Shown here piece after piece: positions 15,642-28,149 of a stretch of 64,000 bases of DNA. Under the pieces are notes generated by a model. It was not told the origin of the DNA, ran no database searches, and saw nothing but the letters and a program-made list of their open reading frames with translations. Each line of letters starts with the position of its first letter. Position 1 is the stretch's first letter. The position numbers were made by a program, and so were the translations under genes. Source of the stretch: Amblyomma americanum (taxonomy: Eukaryota > Arthropoda > Arachnida > Ixodida > Ixodidae); NCBI RefSeq assembly GCF_052857255.1, contig NC_135497.1, positions 111,674,880-111,738,879 on the forward strand. The letters are read 5' to 3'.

Positions 15642-17520
15642 CTAGATATAGTCATTAAATGCATTCACAAATGCTGTCACATTTGAGGACTCAGTGGCAT
15701 GAGCGGGAAGTTTATTCCACAGCTCGAAAGCATCACGAAAAAAATGAGCAACGAAAGGTGTTAGTTCGGGTCATGGATGGTCGGACTGCTTCACGATGAT
15801 TCAGGAAGGAGCTCAATCTGCCTAGAGGTCGCAAATATATGTTCCTATTAATCTTAATTTCGCCATGAATTATTTGGTACAACGTTTTAGATCTCTGCTT
15901 TCTACACTCGTTTCTGGTAACTCTGGACCGCGAGAGTTTAACATCTCAATTACTGAATCTGTTCGTCAATATTTGAACAAATGGATGGCGCTGCACGTAC
16001 ATGAACCTTTTCTATTTCAGCTGAAAGAATCTTCTGGTGAGAAGCCCTTACTGCTGACGCATATTCTAAGAAAGGGCGTGTCAGAGATTTGCATGACAAT
16101 AGGTTGCGTCTTTCATGGTCCACATCAACTATGCTCTTAGGGAACTGTTTCCTACGTGCCGTCACACATAAATTTCCAGCATGATTGCGCCAGCTTAGGT
16201 CATGAGAAACTGACACACCAAGATACTTGAAAGTACTAGCATTATACCAAGTTCTGATCTTCAATATTATACTGAAAAGAATTTACGTTTTTTTTTTATC
16301 CATTATGTGCGTAAAGTTGGAGGGGACACTTAAGCCCCGCCTGCAGGGTATGACGCGATAGCGTCAATGGGTTAATGCCCATATATGCGGAATTGGTCAT
16401 TCTCGACTTTACATTAGTAGGCGCCTGGAAGTCGTCACACCACTCCTATAGCGCAGTGGTGCAGCGGTTAAGCGATGCTCCACTGCCCTGCGATGGCAGG
16501 TGCTGCCACCGGTGGCGCTTGTTCGACTCAGCTTGCTCTTCCCGAGCAATTAACCTCTTAATTATGCCCACCGAGCAATTAACCTCTTAATTATGCCCAA
16601 TCATTAATATAAGTGCCAACTACCACGGTGCGCAGTTTGATCACAATTCGGTGGGCAGGTTGTGATGATGCAACACGGTCACGTGACCTAGATGTCCCAC
16701 ATAGGTTTGTTCTCCAGGGACTTTTCGCTTACAACGCCAACGATGAAGGATTTTCTGCAGAACGGCAGTCTCAGCGCTGTCGCGTCGAAACTGCTATCAT
16801 TGAAATCAATTTGCATTCCCCATTTAAAGCACCAAAATGCGAACGTCTGAAAGTTTCGGTTATTGTTAACCTCATCTGCGCAGGTTACAAGTGCATAAAT
16901 GAGGCAATCATCCGCAAACAGTTTTATCTTTGCAAAAGATCTAACAGCAGCTACCACAGCAGCAATCTGCCCAAGGCCATATAAACCTTTCGAAAGGCTA
17001 TGTGTAGTCTTGATTAGCTGCCTCACTGGTGGAAACCCTCGTCGGAACCAGTGTTTGCATTCACAAAGTAGTCCGTTTGTTTCCAAAAAGATAATAATAT
17101 ATTCACAATGACATCCTCCATAACCCTGCAGCAGGCTGAAGTAAAGCAACACAGGCCGATAGCTAATCATGAATGAGCGATTGACACTTTTAAAATGGGT
17201 ATAACAAGTGCAGAGCGCCAGTCTTGCGGTACGGAATGAATTAACAATGATCTCTAGAATATAGTTGCCAAATAAAAGGACAAACCACACCTTTTCAAAA
17301 AGCCTGTCGGTATATCCGGCTGGACTGATACCTTTCTTCTCGTCTAATTATAGCAGCCGCTGAAATACGCCACTCTGAGTGAAACCGGTAGTATTGAAAG
17401 AACTTTCGCGAGAATGTGGTTCGTCGTGTGCGTAATTTTGGCTCGTGCTTCTTGAGAACACCGATTGAAAGTATTTATTGAAGAAGTCTGGTATATATAC
17501 ATATATATGTAAATTAAAGG
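15642..17520 (-). pseudogene. Decayed LINE reverse transcriptase (CR1/L2-like), minus strand
   Basis: Translated blocks on the minus strand follow LINE ORF2 order. An RT segment around 17200-17060 has SYRPV and WFRRGF. KLFADDCLIY (the FADD catalytic box) with CFKWGMQIDFN lies at about 16930-16800. STFKYLGVSVSHDLSW and KSLTRPFLEYAS lie at about 16235-16090. A C-terminus containing FFRDAFELWNKLPAHATESS ends at a TAG codon at 15642-15644. Frames shift several times, and the stretch that normally carries the first catalytic Asp and the PQG box, just upstream of FADD, is missing. The copy is dead. Confidence 0.75.
16290..16690 (+). mobile_element. Second tRNA-like SINE family, splitting the LINE
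   Basis: Plus-strand tRNA-like head: TAGCGCAGTGGTGCAGCGG (A-box, 16448-16466), then TTGTTCGACTC (B-box, 16519-16529). A 29-bp unit beginning CCGAGCAATTAACC is perfectly duplicated in tandem at 16542-16570 and 16571-16599. The segment separates two blocks of the minus-strand LINE reverse transcriptase, so it inserted after that LINE. Exact ends are uncertain. Confidence 0.6.
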
Positions 17521-18054
17521 ATTCAAATATGCAGCAGTTATAAACGCTCAGCCTGAAATTCTCCATCTTAGCCCAATGCGTCTAGCGGTGACCAGTAAAG
17601 TGAAGTATATCGCACGCTGGAGAACTCATCTTTGCTCAGTGAGATAGCTTCGCTCCGTCTTAAAGTTGTCAGAAACTCTACGCCGTCCTGCCCTTCGCAA
17701 GCCCTCTTGAATCGCTCAGTTAATAAAGGGCGACTGCCAGACTGCCGTGTGGTGCGGCTGTGGTACATCGTTCTCGATCTTTGAATTACACAGAGCTATT
17801 AAAATAACGGAAATTACTACAATTAACACCCCCTCACCGCCCTCCTGAATGCAGCCATGCGGGCACAAAGTAAAGTGCACATTGTTTCTTCTCGTCCTGA
17901 GCATGCATATTATACTGATCATGTTTTTAAATAAAATTAGCCACTGCTTTTTGTTGTGGTACCAAACTGGACACAGTTTTTTCGAGTGAGTTTATCAATA
18001 TTTCTGGTGTTGTTTCGTTCGGAGCTTGTGCACCGTCTACGACTACACTCTCAT
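17521..18054. other. Unassigned non-coding DNA
   Basis: No gene or element ends recognised. Confidence 0.4.
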
Positions 18055-18156
18055 CATGTAATGGGCCGGGACCCCTGCCAAATTGTTTGTACAGCTTTCA
18101 GTCCCGGCTCCTCCTCTTGTGAATGAGCGGGAAATAAAACAAAATTGAAATTGAAT
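18055..18156 (+). mobile_element. LINE 3'-end fragment
   Basis: The sequence CCCGGCTCCTCCTCTTG, then GGAAATAAAACAAAATTGAA and a short ATTGAA-type tail, looks like the 3' end of a CR1/L2-type LINE. No coding part remains. Confidence 0.45.
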
Positions 18157-18479
18157 CATCGCAGTTGAACCCGACATTCGTCCTGGCCCGACAGCTCGGA
18201 TTCAGGACTATACCGCCTGTGTGGCTGTATTGACTGCGCTAACCGACGAGATAGCTGATGTTACGGCGAGATTGCATGGATCAACAACTTGCAGCGGTGT
18301 CCACGCTATCGCCAGCGAATTGCAGGTTAAGCCCATTAAACATGCTCAGCTAACTGCAGAGATCTGAGAAAAAGGTTCGCAGCTGTATTCAGTTGCGCAC
18401 AGGTGAATATCAATTATGGTTCCTGTGTTCTTTGACACTTTTGTAGCGATAGCTACATTACGGGAGTATTTCGAGCCTT

Positions 18480-18660
18480 CAGCGTGGCGGCGCCGTGGCG
18501 GTGGCCACCGTGTGGCTGCGCCGCCACGCTGTCACGTGGTTGGTCACATGGTGCGGAGCAGCTGCCGGCGGCGCGGCGCCGTGGCTGATCACGTGGTTCG
18601 TCACCTGGTTGGTCACGTGACCAGCCACGTGGTGCACCGCGCCGCGGTGAAACCGAGCTG
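18480..18660. repeat. GC-rich 12-bp tandem repeat with clustered CACGTG E-boxes
   Basis: Perfect CACGTG hexamers lie at 18533-18538, 18590-18595, 18614-18619 and 18626-18631, with CACATG (18545) and CACCTG (18602) in the same register. The underlying unit is about 12 bp, close to GTCACGTGGTTG. Within each block neighbouring units are 12 bp apart; the blocks are separated by GC-rich sequence (18555-18585). CACGTG is the core E-box bound by Myc/Max/USF-type bHLH proteins. Whether it is regulatory or only a minisatellite cannot be told from the sequence. Confidence 0.75.
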
Positions 18661-21339
18661 CCACAGATGTGCGCATGCGCCGTGTCAAGTAGGACGAAGA
18701 TGAAGGAACGCCCAGCGAAACGGAGCGGCGAAAGACTGACTTGGCAATACAACTGAGGCGAGTTCCACTCGGCCAGCTGTAGCTATCTCGTCACTCCAGG
18801 TTTAACCAGAGCTAAACCACGGCCAATTTTTTTTTTTTTCATTGTAGCGTATAAGAGAGAATAAGAATAAGGCAGCTAATGTGGTGCCTTCCATATTAAA
18901 ACGACGCTGAGGACTAATTGAAGTGCTAAACGGATAGATTGCCGCATTCTAACGACAAAGACGCTGCTTTCACTGAAACAGGAGCTTCTGAAAGCTAAAA
19001 AAAAGGGGAAAAAATGAAATACAAGTGTCGTCATCCCCGGTAGATTTCACAAGTTTTTTCGCAATATTTTGCGTCGACGCAGTTTTTAGGGCGTGAATCT
19101 GCCGAGGCAACGCTACACGCACATTCACTTCAAAACGGGGATCACGGGGTGCTTTTCGATGCAGTCATGCACGAGTCTGAATCGAGCGGCAGGAAAAATG
19201 TTCAACACAATTTTCTCACCCGTAAATGGGACTCCTATTGCCTGACAAACGTGAACATACCTAGAAACAACTATAGAATGTATTGTTACTAAGAACGCAA
19301 ATTGAATGGGTCCACAGGGTCCCTTAACTCATATATGTCGAAATTTCAGTACTTGAAAATAATCGAATATTTTTCGGTATAAAATATTTATTTCACTTCA
19401 CAATTCAGAATGATCCTTTTATTGGTGGAAATATTGTTTTCAACACAGAGTTTTGAGCCGTCCTAGAATGAGGCTTCTAGGAAATTTCGCTAGCGGTTAT
19501 GTATGGCAATGCTCCAAACATTTCACGCCGACTTTAACATCGCATTTATCATCACACGCGTCGGTTTGCTTATGAAAATGCGCGGAAATTATTTTTCCTT
19601 TGAGGATTACAATGCAACCGATGGGGTCGAATTTCAGAAATGGCGTCCGGAGAAGACTGGCGGATCTTACTGACCGCGCGCAACACAACCCTTGCACGAA
19701 AAGTTAAGACCGCCTTGAACCAACGCTAGCGGGCGCAAGCTTTTGCACAATAGACGCTTAGAGTTACTGCGCAAAAAAAAAAAAGCGGTGCCCTACATGT
19801 AGGACGTTAGGCATTTATGGGTTAAATAATAAAGTGTAGTACAAAATGCATGCCACGGCATGTCACAGGGTACAGAAGCACTGCACTCCACTCACCAGAG
19901 AGCATACGTTCTTACCAATTTTGGAAATATAAGTTCGTTGAGATGACGTGCCGTGACGCAAGGCCATCTAATTTATAGCCGCCTGTTGCTGAGTGAGTAT
20001 CTCTGCTTCCTTCACCATGTTTTCTATGCGTCAGCATACCGTACGGCCAGTAAGGCGCGAGAATTTTCCTCGCTGTATAAGAAAAGAGCCCTTTCACCGC
20101 GAACCCATTGTTCACCAGAGCTAAGAGTCTTCTGGCGAGGGACCCGAGCAGGTCGCTTTTAGTAACAGCGACAGCTATCGGTATTTGGCCCGACAGGCAA
20201 TCTCGTAGGATGATTTAAGTCGCGTCGTTGGCCCAACCCCTCCGGAGGACACAAAAGAAGGAAGGCGCCCGCGCATCTGTTTGGGCTCCCGAACCCGGCA
20301 TGCTGACTAGGGCTCAAAGGCGCTGACTGGGGTCTTTAACAGTTGACAGAGTGATGTGCATGTCGGAGGCTCGGTAGCACGCGCACGGTGCGGCTATTTT
20401 CGTTCTTGAAAAGCTGCGCGCACGAGGCGCCTTCCACGCGCCTAATAAGTTACATCCAGCTGAAGGCGAGCCACCGACAGTCCCGAAGGGCGCCTTCGTC
20501 GGGGCTGCTCCTTTTCCGACCGCCCTCCGGCTTTCTCGGAATGACGAATCGCTATCAAGGTGACAGGTCAAAATCCGCATAACTTTTCTCACATGTGCGC
20601 GCGCAATCATCCCTGCGATGCAAGTACACACATCCGAGCGATTTTTGAAGCAGAACCGATCGATGACGTCTGTTTATAGGCGTGTACTCGCAAACCACAC
20701 ACCGGGTACAATGTATATATAGTACATAGTATAAACGCTAAACTAATCCTAAGAGGAAAAATTGAATCACTCGACGCTTGGTCCCAGTTTTTCGACTTTA
20801 ACCTATTGTTCAAACATGCTTTCTGGCACACACGTGAACTCTCGTCGTGTTATTAGTGATATTGAGAATCATCTGCATGAGATAGATGAGTTGACGGAAA
20901 GCGCCCAGTATTGTAGACTGCTTCGCCTTTCCTCTGTCAACAATTATTCATCTTCTTACAGCGATAGCTGTGTTAGGGACTTTCTCGGGGTAAACCGCGT
21001 TGTCGCAGTATGTCGTGGCGGCAAACTGGAAATTTGATTCCAAAGGGCCTGCCTGAGATAAGGCGCTTTAGGTGGCGATGGGCAGTGATAACCTACCGCT
21101 GCCTCTTCTTTGGCCAGGGTGGAAGCGAAACAGCCTACCTTTGTCTTCCTTAGTGATTGTCGCTGTCTGTGGTCGTAGCGCGCTGTTAAAATCTGTTCCC
21201 AAGTAAAAGAGAAGAAGAGCACGCTAAACTGTAGCTCTATGAATCTAACTGGAAGATTACAAGAGCGGAAAAATTATTGGAGTCGTTACTCAGAAAGTAC
21301 AACGCCGGTTCGCGCATTTACATCCCTAGATAGCTGTTC
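18661..21339. other. Unassigned non-coding DNA
   Basis: No gene recognised over this stretch. Frames are short and unlike known proteins. A 12-bp palindrome, CCTACATGTAGG, lies near 19792. Confidence 0.45.
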
Positions 21340-22480
21340 CCGAGCATTTGGTGCTTTTTGTCGGCAGCGCCTGAAGACGAAGAAAGAAGCGGACTTTGGA
21401 AACTCGCGGAATCGTGCCGATGCCTGGGACGACGCGAGAAAGTTGCGCGCCGGAGAGAAGCGCGCCTTGAGACGGTGGCGCCCTGCCGGGCCCCACGCTC
21501 CGGAGACACCCAGAGGCCGCGGTGGCGGCGCCCAGGAGCGGCGGCCGACGGTCAGCCGGTCCGCCGAGACAAACAAGCGCGTGCATTGTGCGCAGCAGTA
21601 GCCGGGATCGCGGCGAAGAAGCGTGGCGAGCGGCCGGTGGTGCTCAATTGCCGGCGAGCGCCATCCGTCACTGTCAATTTGGAGCCTATAGCCGGGCCGG
21701 CGTGACGTTTCTGGTGTGCGCCGCTCGAGCAGGCGCCATTATCCCGCCAGCCGTGCCGGAACAGCAGTCAGATGCCTCTATTGGGAGGCCTTTGTGACGC
21801 GCCACTTCGGGCCGACATCAAGTGCGTAATGAAGATGATGCTCTCCTTTTGTGGTCGGCCTGCCACGCGGCCCGCTTAATTATGACGCATCTGGGCATGG
21901 CCAAATCGACCGGGCAGCGAAACGAAAACACCGAATCGTTTTCTTTTGTGAACAAGGGCTCCGGCTGGATGGGTAGCCGAGTGGTCCGTGTAAAGATTTT
22001 GAGTTATTGGCGCGGTTCTCGCGCGAGAGCTTGACGGCCGAGATGAAGACGTCCGCTCGCGCCTGGGACGGTCGCGACCTCTGGTGCGCCTCCGTCACTT
22101 GGGCGCGTCAAGGCGTTGCGTGCGCAATTTGGCCGCGCCGAGGCCCATCTGTTAGGACGGCGCCGCGCTCGCATTCTCGGCGGCGGCTCTTGACGGGCCC
22201 TGAATTGGCCACTGGGCTTCAGCGTCCGCCTCTAATAACTTGGCGGGGCCGCCTTTTGCGCGCGCGGCCCGAAAAAGTGATTCGAATTGGCTCGTCCGCA
22301 CTCGGCCGCGGCTCCCGCAGCTAATGAACTCCCGGGAACGCCTCAAGTCAAACACACTGGCTTTTCCCGGCGCCGTCCGCGGCTGCGCCACCCTTTGGCC
22401 TACCCGGCCGAGAGCGAGAGCAGCGCTTCCTGAAACGCTGCTCCATGAAGCGCGCAGTTTGGACTTCACAGCACTGCGAA
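21340..22480. other. Second GC-rich island with AATT-type motifs
   Basis: A 1.1-kb stretch rich in G, C and CpG, with no protein-like frame. AATTGGCC at 22203-22210 and AATTGGCT at 22285-22292 match the motif seen twice in the island at 1-960. TTAATTA occurs near 21876. The pattern could reflect a distal regulatory element or an unmethylated CpG island. No transcription start or splice site is evident. Confidence 0.35.
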
Positions 22481-24133
22481 CTTAGACTAGCTCCTTACCC
22501 TTATCGTCCCTCGCAGAAGCGCGCATGCCAACCACTTTCTCCGATAGGTGAGAAATAAGAGTAAATACGGGACCACCTGGCCTCTGTTTCGTCGACGAGA
22601 CGAGGCGAGAAATTTGAAGAGTGGCTTCGTATACGTATAAGCATTTACAGACAAAAAACGAATTGAGGTAGAACTTGGAGACTGTGCCGCGGATGGCAGA
22701 GCAACCTTAAATTCAAGCAAATCCCTCCCAGTCGAGCAGACCGCTCTCCTGGCCGGACACCAAAGGCTGCATAGTTGCGGAGAAGGATCTGTCGGGAGAG
22801 ACATATATACTGCCTTTGAATAGGTCCCATCTGAAACATTTTTTAATGGGTTACTTCGCGTAAGGATAGAGCCCGCGCGCGCGCGCACGCACACGCACAC
22901 ACACGCACGCACACGCACGCACACGCACACACACATGTTGGTTTCTGCGTAGGAAAGTGTCGAGCACCGCAAAGAAACCATGCCAGGTCGACTCAAGTTT
23001 ACTTCCACGGTTTCTTTTTACTTTTTTATTTGTGATTAACGTAATAACATGCCTAGGCTGAAAAGGGCAGACGTCATCAATCTAGATACAATCATCGAAA
23101 TGGCCATCATCAAATACGTGCGTATTAGAAATAAAACATTGAGAAATGCAAACCGTTCTACGTTATGTGCTAATTCGCACCACTGCGACCGAGTAACGTT
23201 GCTTATCACTTTAACGGTTCCTGTGTAACATGAAAAATATGAGACATCGTGGCTTTTTCCTTTTATAATCTGACACTGAAACGCTGTCATCCCAGATATA
23301 CGTTAAACTTACACCACCGTTTACCGCGGATTACTTTACTACTCGCTTTAGTGTTACTTTAGCCCATGGTTGTTTTTCATCGTCCTTGAACTCTGCCGTC
23401 ACAAAAGAATGTGAAAGGCCTGGACCCCCTCACTAACTCAGGGCCTGGTTACTTGCTTCCAAGCAGCCGAACTGTAAAGCCCCCAAGCCAAGAAATGCGT
23501 CCAGGTAACGCAGCAGTCGCCCTCGTTATACACAGGCTTAATACATAGATGAACCGGGACGAATGCATTGACAGCTGGGTTGACCTGAGCGACAAGGATG
23601 AAGGTTTTGAAGGGGCGAAGCTTGTTAGCAACGGCCGCGCGCTACGCTATTACACGCAGCCAGAGACTCCGCGGTGCGACTGTCAGGGAGAGCACACGTA
23701 CGCGGCGATGGAAGTCATATGCGGCAGAAAGCGTGCATTGTATTCGACTTCCTCTACGGGTCCTTCAAACTGAAATGTTGACGTGAATGAGCCAGCAAAT
23801 AGGACGATGCTTGTCACTGATCGCTTGATATCGTATGAAAAGAGGTGTTTGAGAAGTTCAAGTTCTTCGGCAATAAACAAAGACTAAAGGCAATCGAGTG
23901 AAGAAAGAAGTCGTACCTATACACTCCCCAGACAACGCAAACTAAAACCTTACTCTGTAAAATGCTTGCTGAACAAATCTGATTCCATTTGTGTTTCATG
24001 CGCGATGCTTACGGAGCGGGGGAAAGAGAGGCTGCGGTGTTTTGTCGCACCCTTCAAGTAATGTGAAAAGGTGATATCCCGAATGGCGCCGTTCGAGGCT
24101 TCAAGTTCCCTGGTACACGTCGGATAACGTAAC
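22481..24133. other. Unassigned non-coding DNA with (CG/CA)n
   Basis: Contains a purine-pyrimidine alternating tract at 22872-22936: CG units passing into CACG and CA units. No gene is recognised. Confidence 0.5.
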
Positions 24134-25050
24134 GTACCCACCAGTGACGTAGCCAGAAATTTTGTTCGTGGGGGGGGGGGGTCTCATGTTGCAGCGCGGC
24201 CTTCTTATAGAATTTGAGGAAGGATCAAACGCAACAATAATAATTGCATTGTCATTGACAACGCCATTGAGTATTAGATAACGCTATGCACTGTCTAGAC
24301 AAGTGAAATATGTATTTTTTTAAATAAAAGAATGTTTTCGTATGTCTTAAAAATCGTGGCAGACATGATTACAAAACATAAAACTGAGCAGGGGACAAGA
24401 CACAGGAGAGAAGCAAACAGGACGAGCTCGTACTCCCAATGCTCCCATGTTTTTGCGTATTTATTAACTAAAGAAAATATCACACGAAGTCTAGAACTAT
24501 ATTAGTCCGGAACCAGCAAAGCAGTGCATGCCGCTGATATGAAAAACGTTAAAGGCCATGAAATTAGCAAGTAGATGACAAATATTTCAGTTTATGTTTG
24601 TCGTTCAAGAACCTTTACATTTTTGTGCATATGCAACGGCCAGGGAAAAATCTCAATGACGCTGTCCTTCGTTCCAGTGTACTGCGAAGCAGCAGCTGTC
24701 ACAGGTCATGTATTGCGAGTAATTGCACCGAAATTTTAGTCGCAACAGCGAGCCACCGATAGGCCCTTGAAAGTTTGTGCTAGGATGGGGCCCCTTGCGT
24801 TACATGACTCTAGGTGCATGGGCGTTGCCACGAAATCCAACCCGAGTTAGCAATGTTCGCGCCAAATTATCTTTTCTAGTCTGAAAAAGACACTGTAGGT
24901 GACAAAATCCAGAATGACTTCCGGCGCCGGTGGTTGTTTTCGTCAGCGATAAGTGACAGTTCGAAAAAATTTCGGGGGGGGGGGGGGGCGGGTTGAAGCC
25001 CTATACCCCCCCCCCCCCCCCCCCCCCCCGGCTACGCCCCTGGTACCCAC
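24134..25050. mobile_element. Non-autonomous hAT-type DNA element with 8-bp target duplication
   Basis: A 901-bp element (24142-25042) with terminal inverted repeats CAGTGACGTAGCC and CAGGGGCGTAGCC (right end, reverse complement). It is flanked by a perfect 8-bp duplication, GTACCCAC, at 24134-24141 and 25043-25050. An 8-bp duplication is the hAT hallmark. Long G and C runs lie just inside the ends (12 G at 24170-24181, 15 G at 24974-24988, 24 C at 25006-25029), as in a widespread arthropod repeat family. No transposase frame is present. Confidence 0.85.
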
Positions 25051-25194
25051 AGTTCTTCGAGTAGGCTTCTCCGACTAGACGCCTAACATTCCTGAGCCTA
25101 CAGCCGGGAACGCGCGCCGCTTCTGCTACGTTTTGACGTTAAAAAAAAAAGATTTAAATATCTCTTGAGAAAGGAAAGACGCAGTAACTGTGTC

Positions 25195-25390
25195 ACTCAC
25201 TGCGGACACTTTTACTGTGTCCTGAGGGAAGGGTTTAAGGATGGGGTAAAAGATGAAAGGAAGAGCAGCCGTATGGAGGTGGTGGTGATGTAATAACATT
25301 ATTTGTGCGAATATTTTAGCTGCCGTACGGAGGGCTCCGGATTAATTTCGTCTACCAGGGCTCTTTTAGCACGAATTGCGTCGCGGTACC
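25195..25390 (-). mobile_element. Degraded SINE fragment, tail type A
   Basis: Minus-strand remnant. GAGCCCTCCGTACGGCAGC and the region rich in AGGGAAGGGTTTAAGGATGG match the body and tail of the SINE at 3960-4260. The tRNA-like head is missing, and an insertion-like segment (about 25273-25325) interrupts the body. Confidence 0.6.
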
Positions 25391-27140
25391 GAGCAGCCTG
25401 GAGTATCTTCGCTCTCTGCCGCATTGCGCCAAGACAACCACGAAGCTTCCAGTAGCGCGACGATCGATCAACTGCACGTGACATCACCTTGCTTCAATGA
25501 CAGGCCGTGGTGTGTTTTCAGTCCCCCTCGACGCTTGCCTCCACACACATGCACCGTCTCTGAATCGCTTCTCCTCCGCACTCATGTAGAAATTTCGTAT
25601 TACTTCGAAGGAGCCACAGCTAGCTGAGAAGCGCCAATAGCAGCTCTACGGGTAATAAAAGCCGAAAACACTGTACAATGATGATGCCGCGCGTGTTCGG
25701 AACATGCCGACCGCAGCAGTTTTGCTGATTTCGCGACTTGTAATATCAACTCCACAATTTGAACGGTTGGTTGCGGCAAAAGATGAATCAACTGCTCGCC
25801 TTTATTTGGGTTCGTACAATTAGCACAACACACGCAAATCTGAAAATTCGAGTGCATATCAGCACAGATAAATAACATTAGGAAAAGTGGTGAGAGGTTC
25901 GTCCACCATTAGCTCACCCATCTGGGTACGTGTTCACAGAGCTCTATACGCAATAGCTATGAGCAGTTAGAAGGCGCATGAGCGCGGGCTAACTATATGA
26001 TAGTCAAGTCACGACAGCCATACAAGCGGCACCTGTCTGTTGGGCTGCATGCGCACACGTCATTTCGGCGTTATGCATTCACGCTTGTTTCTATATGACT
26101 TTCGACAAGGGATGTTTTGTTAGATTTATGGTATGTGAATCTTTACGTTGTCGAACGTTTTTCTCGCACTTGTTATGCGCCTTAAATGTCTCTGTTTTTG
26201 TTAGCATTCAATATCGTGCGGTCTTACTGGCCTGCTTTGGTCTTCCCTAACACACGCACTGAAGGGCCACATGCATATACGAAGAGGCCTTCGTTTCCGG
26301 GTTTTATTTTTTCCTGAAGTCGGGGGGGGGGGGGGGGGGTGAAAACGGGGCGATATTTTTTTACCTAAAATTCGGGCACAAATCAAATTATTCAGCAAAA
26401 TGTTTAATAATTCGGGTTTTATCGAGTCGTATTTTGTAGCAGAAGACAATTTATTTAAGCGGTCGTTTTTGTGCAAGAGATAAAATACTCTATTTTTTTT
26501 TTGCACTTTGTTTTGCAAACAACCTGGAAATGGCAGGTTGCACTAACTGTTTACCAAATCAATTTTTAAAAATAATTTATTACAATTATTTCGCCGAGAA
26601 CATTATCATATGCTGTGCAGTACTTATATACGCGTCCGCGCAAAATCTGTCTGCCTTTGTTTAAACAAAGTACACTGCGAGATCATTAATTCACCGTCAC
26701 AGCGATCACTTTAAACGCCGAACAGCCTTGGGGCAGAACGTAGAAGCGCGGGTAGCGCGTGATATAGCGTTGCCAATAAAACACTTGGTCACTACCTGTG
26801 TTTTGTTGTAAACTAAGAAGTTCAAAATACCGGACGAGGGACAGAGTAAGGGACACAAAAAACAGGTTCACGAGCGCTTTGGTTTGTTTCACGTTCACGT
26901 TTTGGTTTCTCGCGTTAAAAACGTACTCTTCGTACCTCTTCTCAAATTAAGCACCATCACAAATAAAAAGCGTTAAACAAGTTTAAAATGATCAGTTGAC
27001 AGAAGACACCCTCTGCACTAAGCACGAGACAGGTGGTGACCGTCGTGCGGGGTCTTCAGCTTTGTACACAGTAAAACTACATTCCCTAGAAGGCTTATTT
27101 GCACGTAGAAAAAAAATCTGTTGAGGGTGCAATAATCGGA
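25391..27140. other. Unassigned non-coding DNA
   Basis: No gene recognised. An 18-G run lies at 26322-26339. Confidence 0.45.
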
Positions 27141-27456
27141 CCCGCCGCGGTGGCTCAGTGGTTAGGGCTCTCGGCTACTGATCCTGAGTTCCCGGGTTCG
27201 AACCCGACCGCGGCGGCTGCGTTTCGATGGAGGCGAAACGCTAAGGCGCCCGTGTGCTGTGCGATGTCAGTGCACGTTAAAGATCCCCAGGTGGTTAAAA
27301 TTATTCCGGAGCCCTCCACTACGGCACCTCTTCCTTTCTTCTTTCACTCCCTCTTTCCTCCCTTCTCTTACGGCACGGTGTCCAACGTGACGTGTCCAAC
27401 AATATATGAGACAGATACTGCGCCATTTCCTTTCCCCAAAAACCAGTTATTATTTT
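27141..27456 (+). mobile_element. Full-length tRNA-headed SINE, tail type A
   Basis: The best-preserved copy. Head CCGCCGCGGTGGCTCAGTGG (A-box) at 27142-27161, GGGTTCGAACCC (B-box) near 27195-27206, body GATGTCAGTGCACGTTAAAG at 27264-27283, and a tail with ATGAGACAGATACTGCGCC followed by a short TTATT tract. Both internal RNA polymerase III promoter boxes look intact. It is the reference copy for the others in this window. Confidence 0.9.
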
Positions 27457-27639
27457 TAATGAGTGTCTTAGGCGCGTAAAACAGGTTCAGTACTGCTGAG
27501 GGTCGTGTGGCCTACTCTGCAGTGTCTATTCAAGGCAAAACTTGAATTTCAGTCTGGTGTGCGTATATGACATTGAAGTGACCTTCGCACTTGGCGATGT
27601 CATAGCAACAGACTCAATAAGTTGGCGCGGGAAAAACCC

Positions 27640-27735
27640 TTCCCTTACGGCGCGGTTCAGGTGTCCGCCGATATGTGAGACAAATACTGCGCCATTTCCT
27701 TTCCCCGAAAACCAATTATTGTTATTATTATTGCA
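27640..27735 (+). mobile_element. SINE 3' fragment, tail type A
   Basis: Only the tail remains: CCCTTACGGCGCGGTTCAGG through ATACTGCGCCATTTCCTTTC, then a (TTATTG)-like tract. It lies 184 bp downstream of the full-length copy in the same orientation. Confidence 0.75.
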
Positions 27736-28149
27736 AGAATCGGGTAAAACTGTGTTTCACCCGAAAAAAAAATGGGCCCTGAATATACGGCATGCACACT
27801 ATTCTCGACGGTTCTTTGACGCGCACAGAAATCTCTGCACGCCAGCATTAAGTTCTGCACTTCGCCTCCATTTATAGAAACGCGGAAAGCTATTGAAGTC
27901 GCGACCGCCCAGGTGCCCACCAGCAGCAGAACACTATACGTCGGCTGAGCCGCCGCAGCAGATCGATATTTAGCCTCACTCGGCATGAACCATCAATGAT
28001 TTTAAAAAAGCCGCCAGCCGACGGCACTGAGACTTCGAAATGACTTCTAGATCAATATGGCTTTCAACTGCGTGTTTACAGGAGGTATTCAAAGTACTGG
28101 ATTGGGAAGAGTTCGAGATAAAAAGTTTATAGAGAATACCCGAGTATTC

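Noticed and set aside
18453..18752. His/Arg-rich open frames on both strands
   Set aside because: They are by-products of the GTCACGTGGTTG-type tandem repeat.
22487..23008. A 173-codon minus-strand frame with Cys/Val alternation
   Set aside because: It is generated by the CG/CA dinucleotide repeat at 22872-22936.
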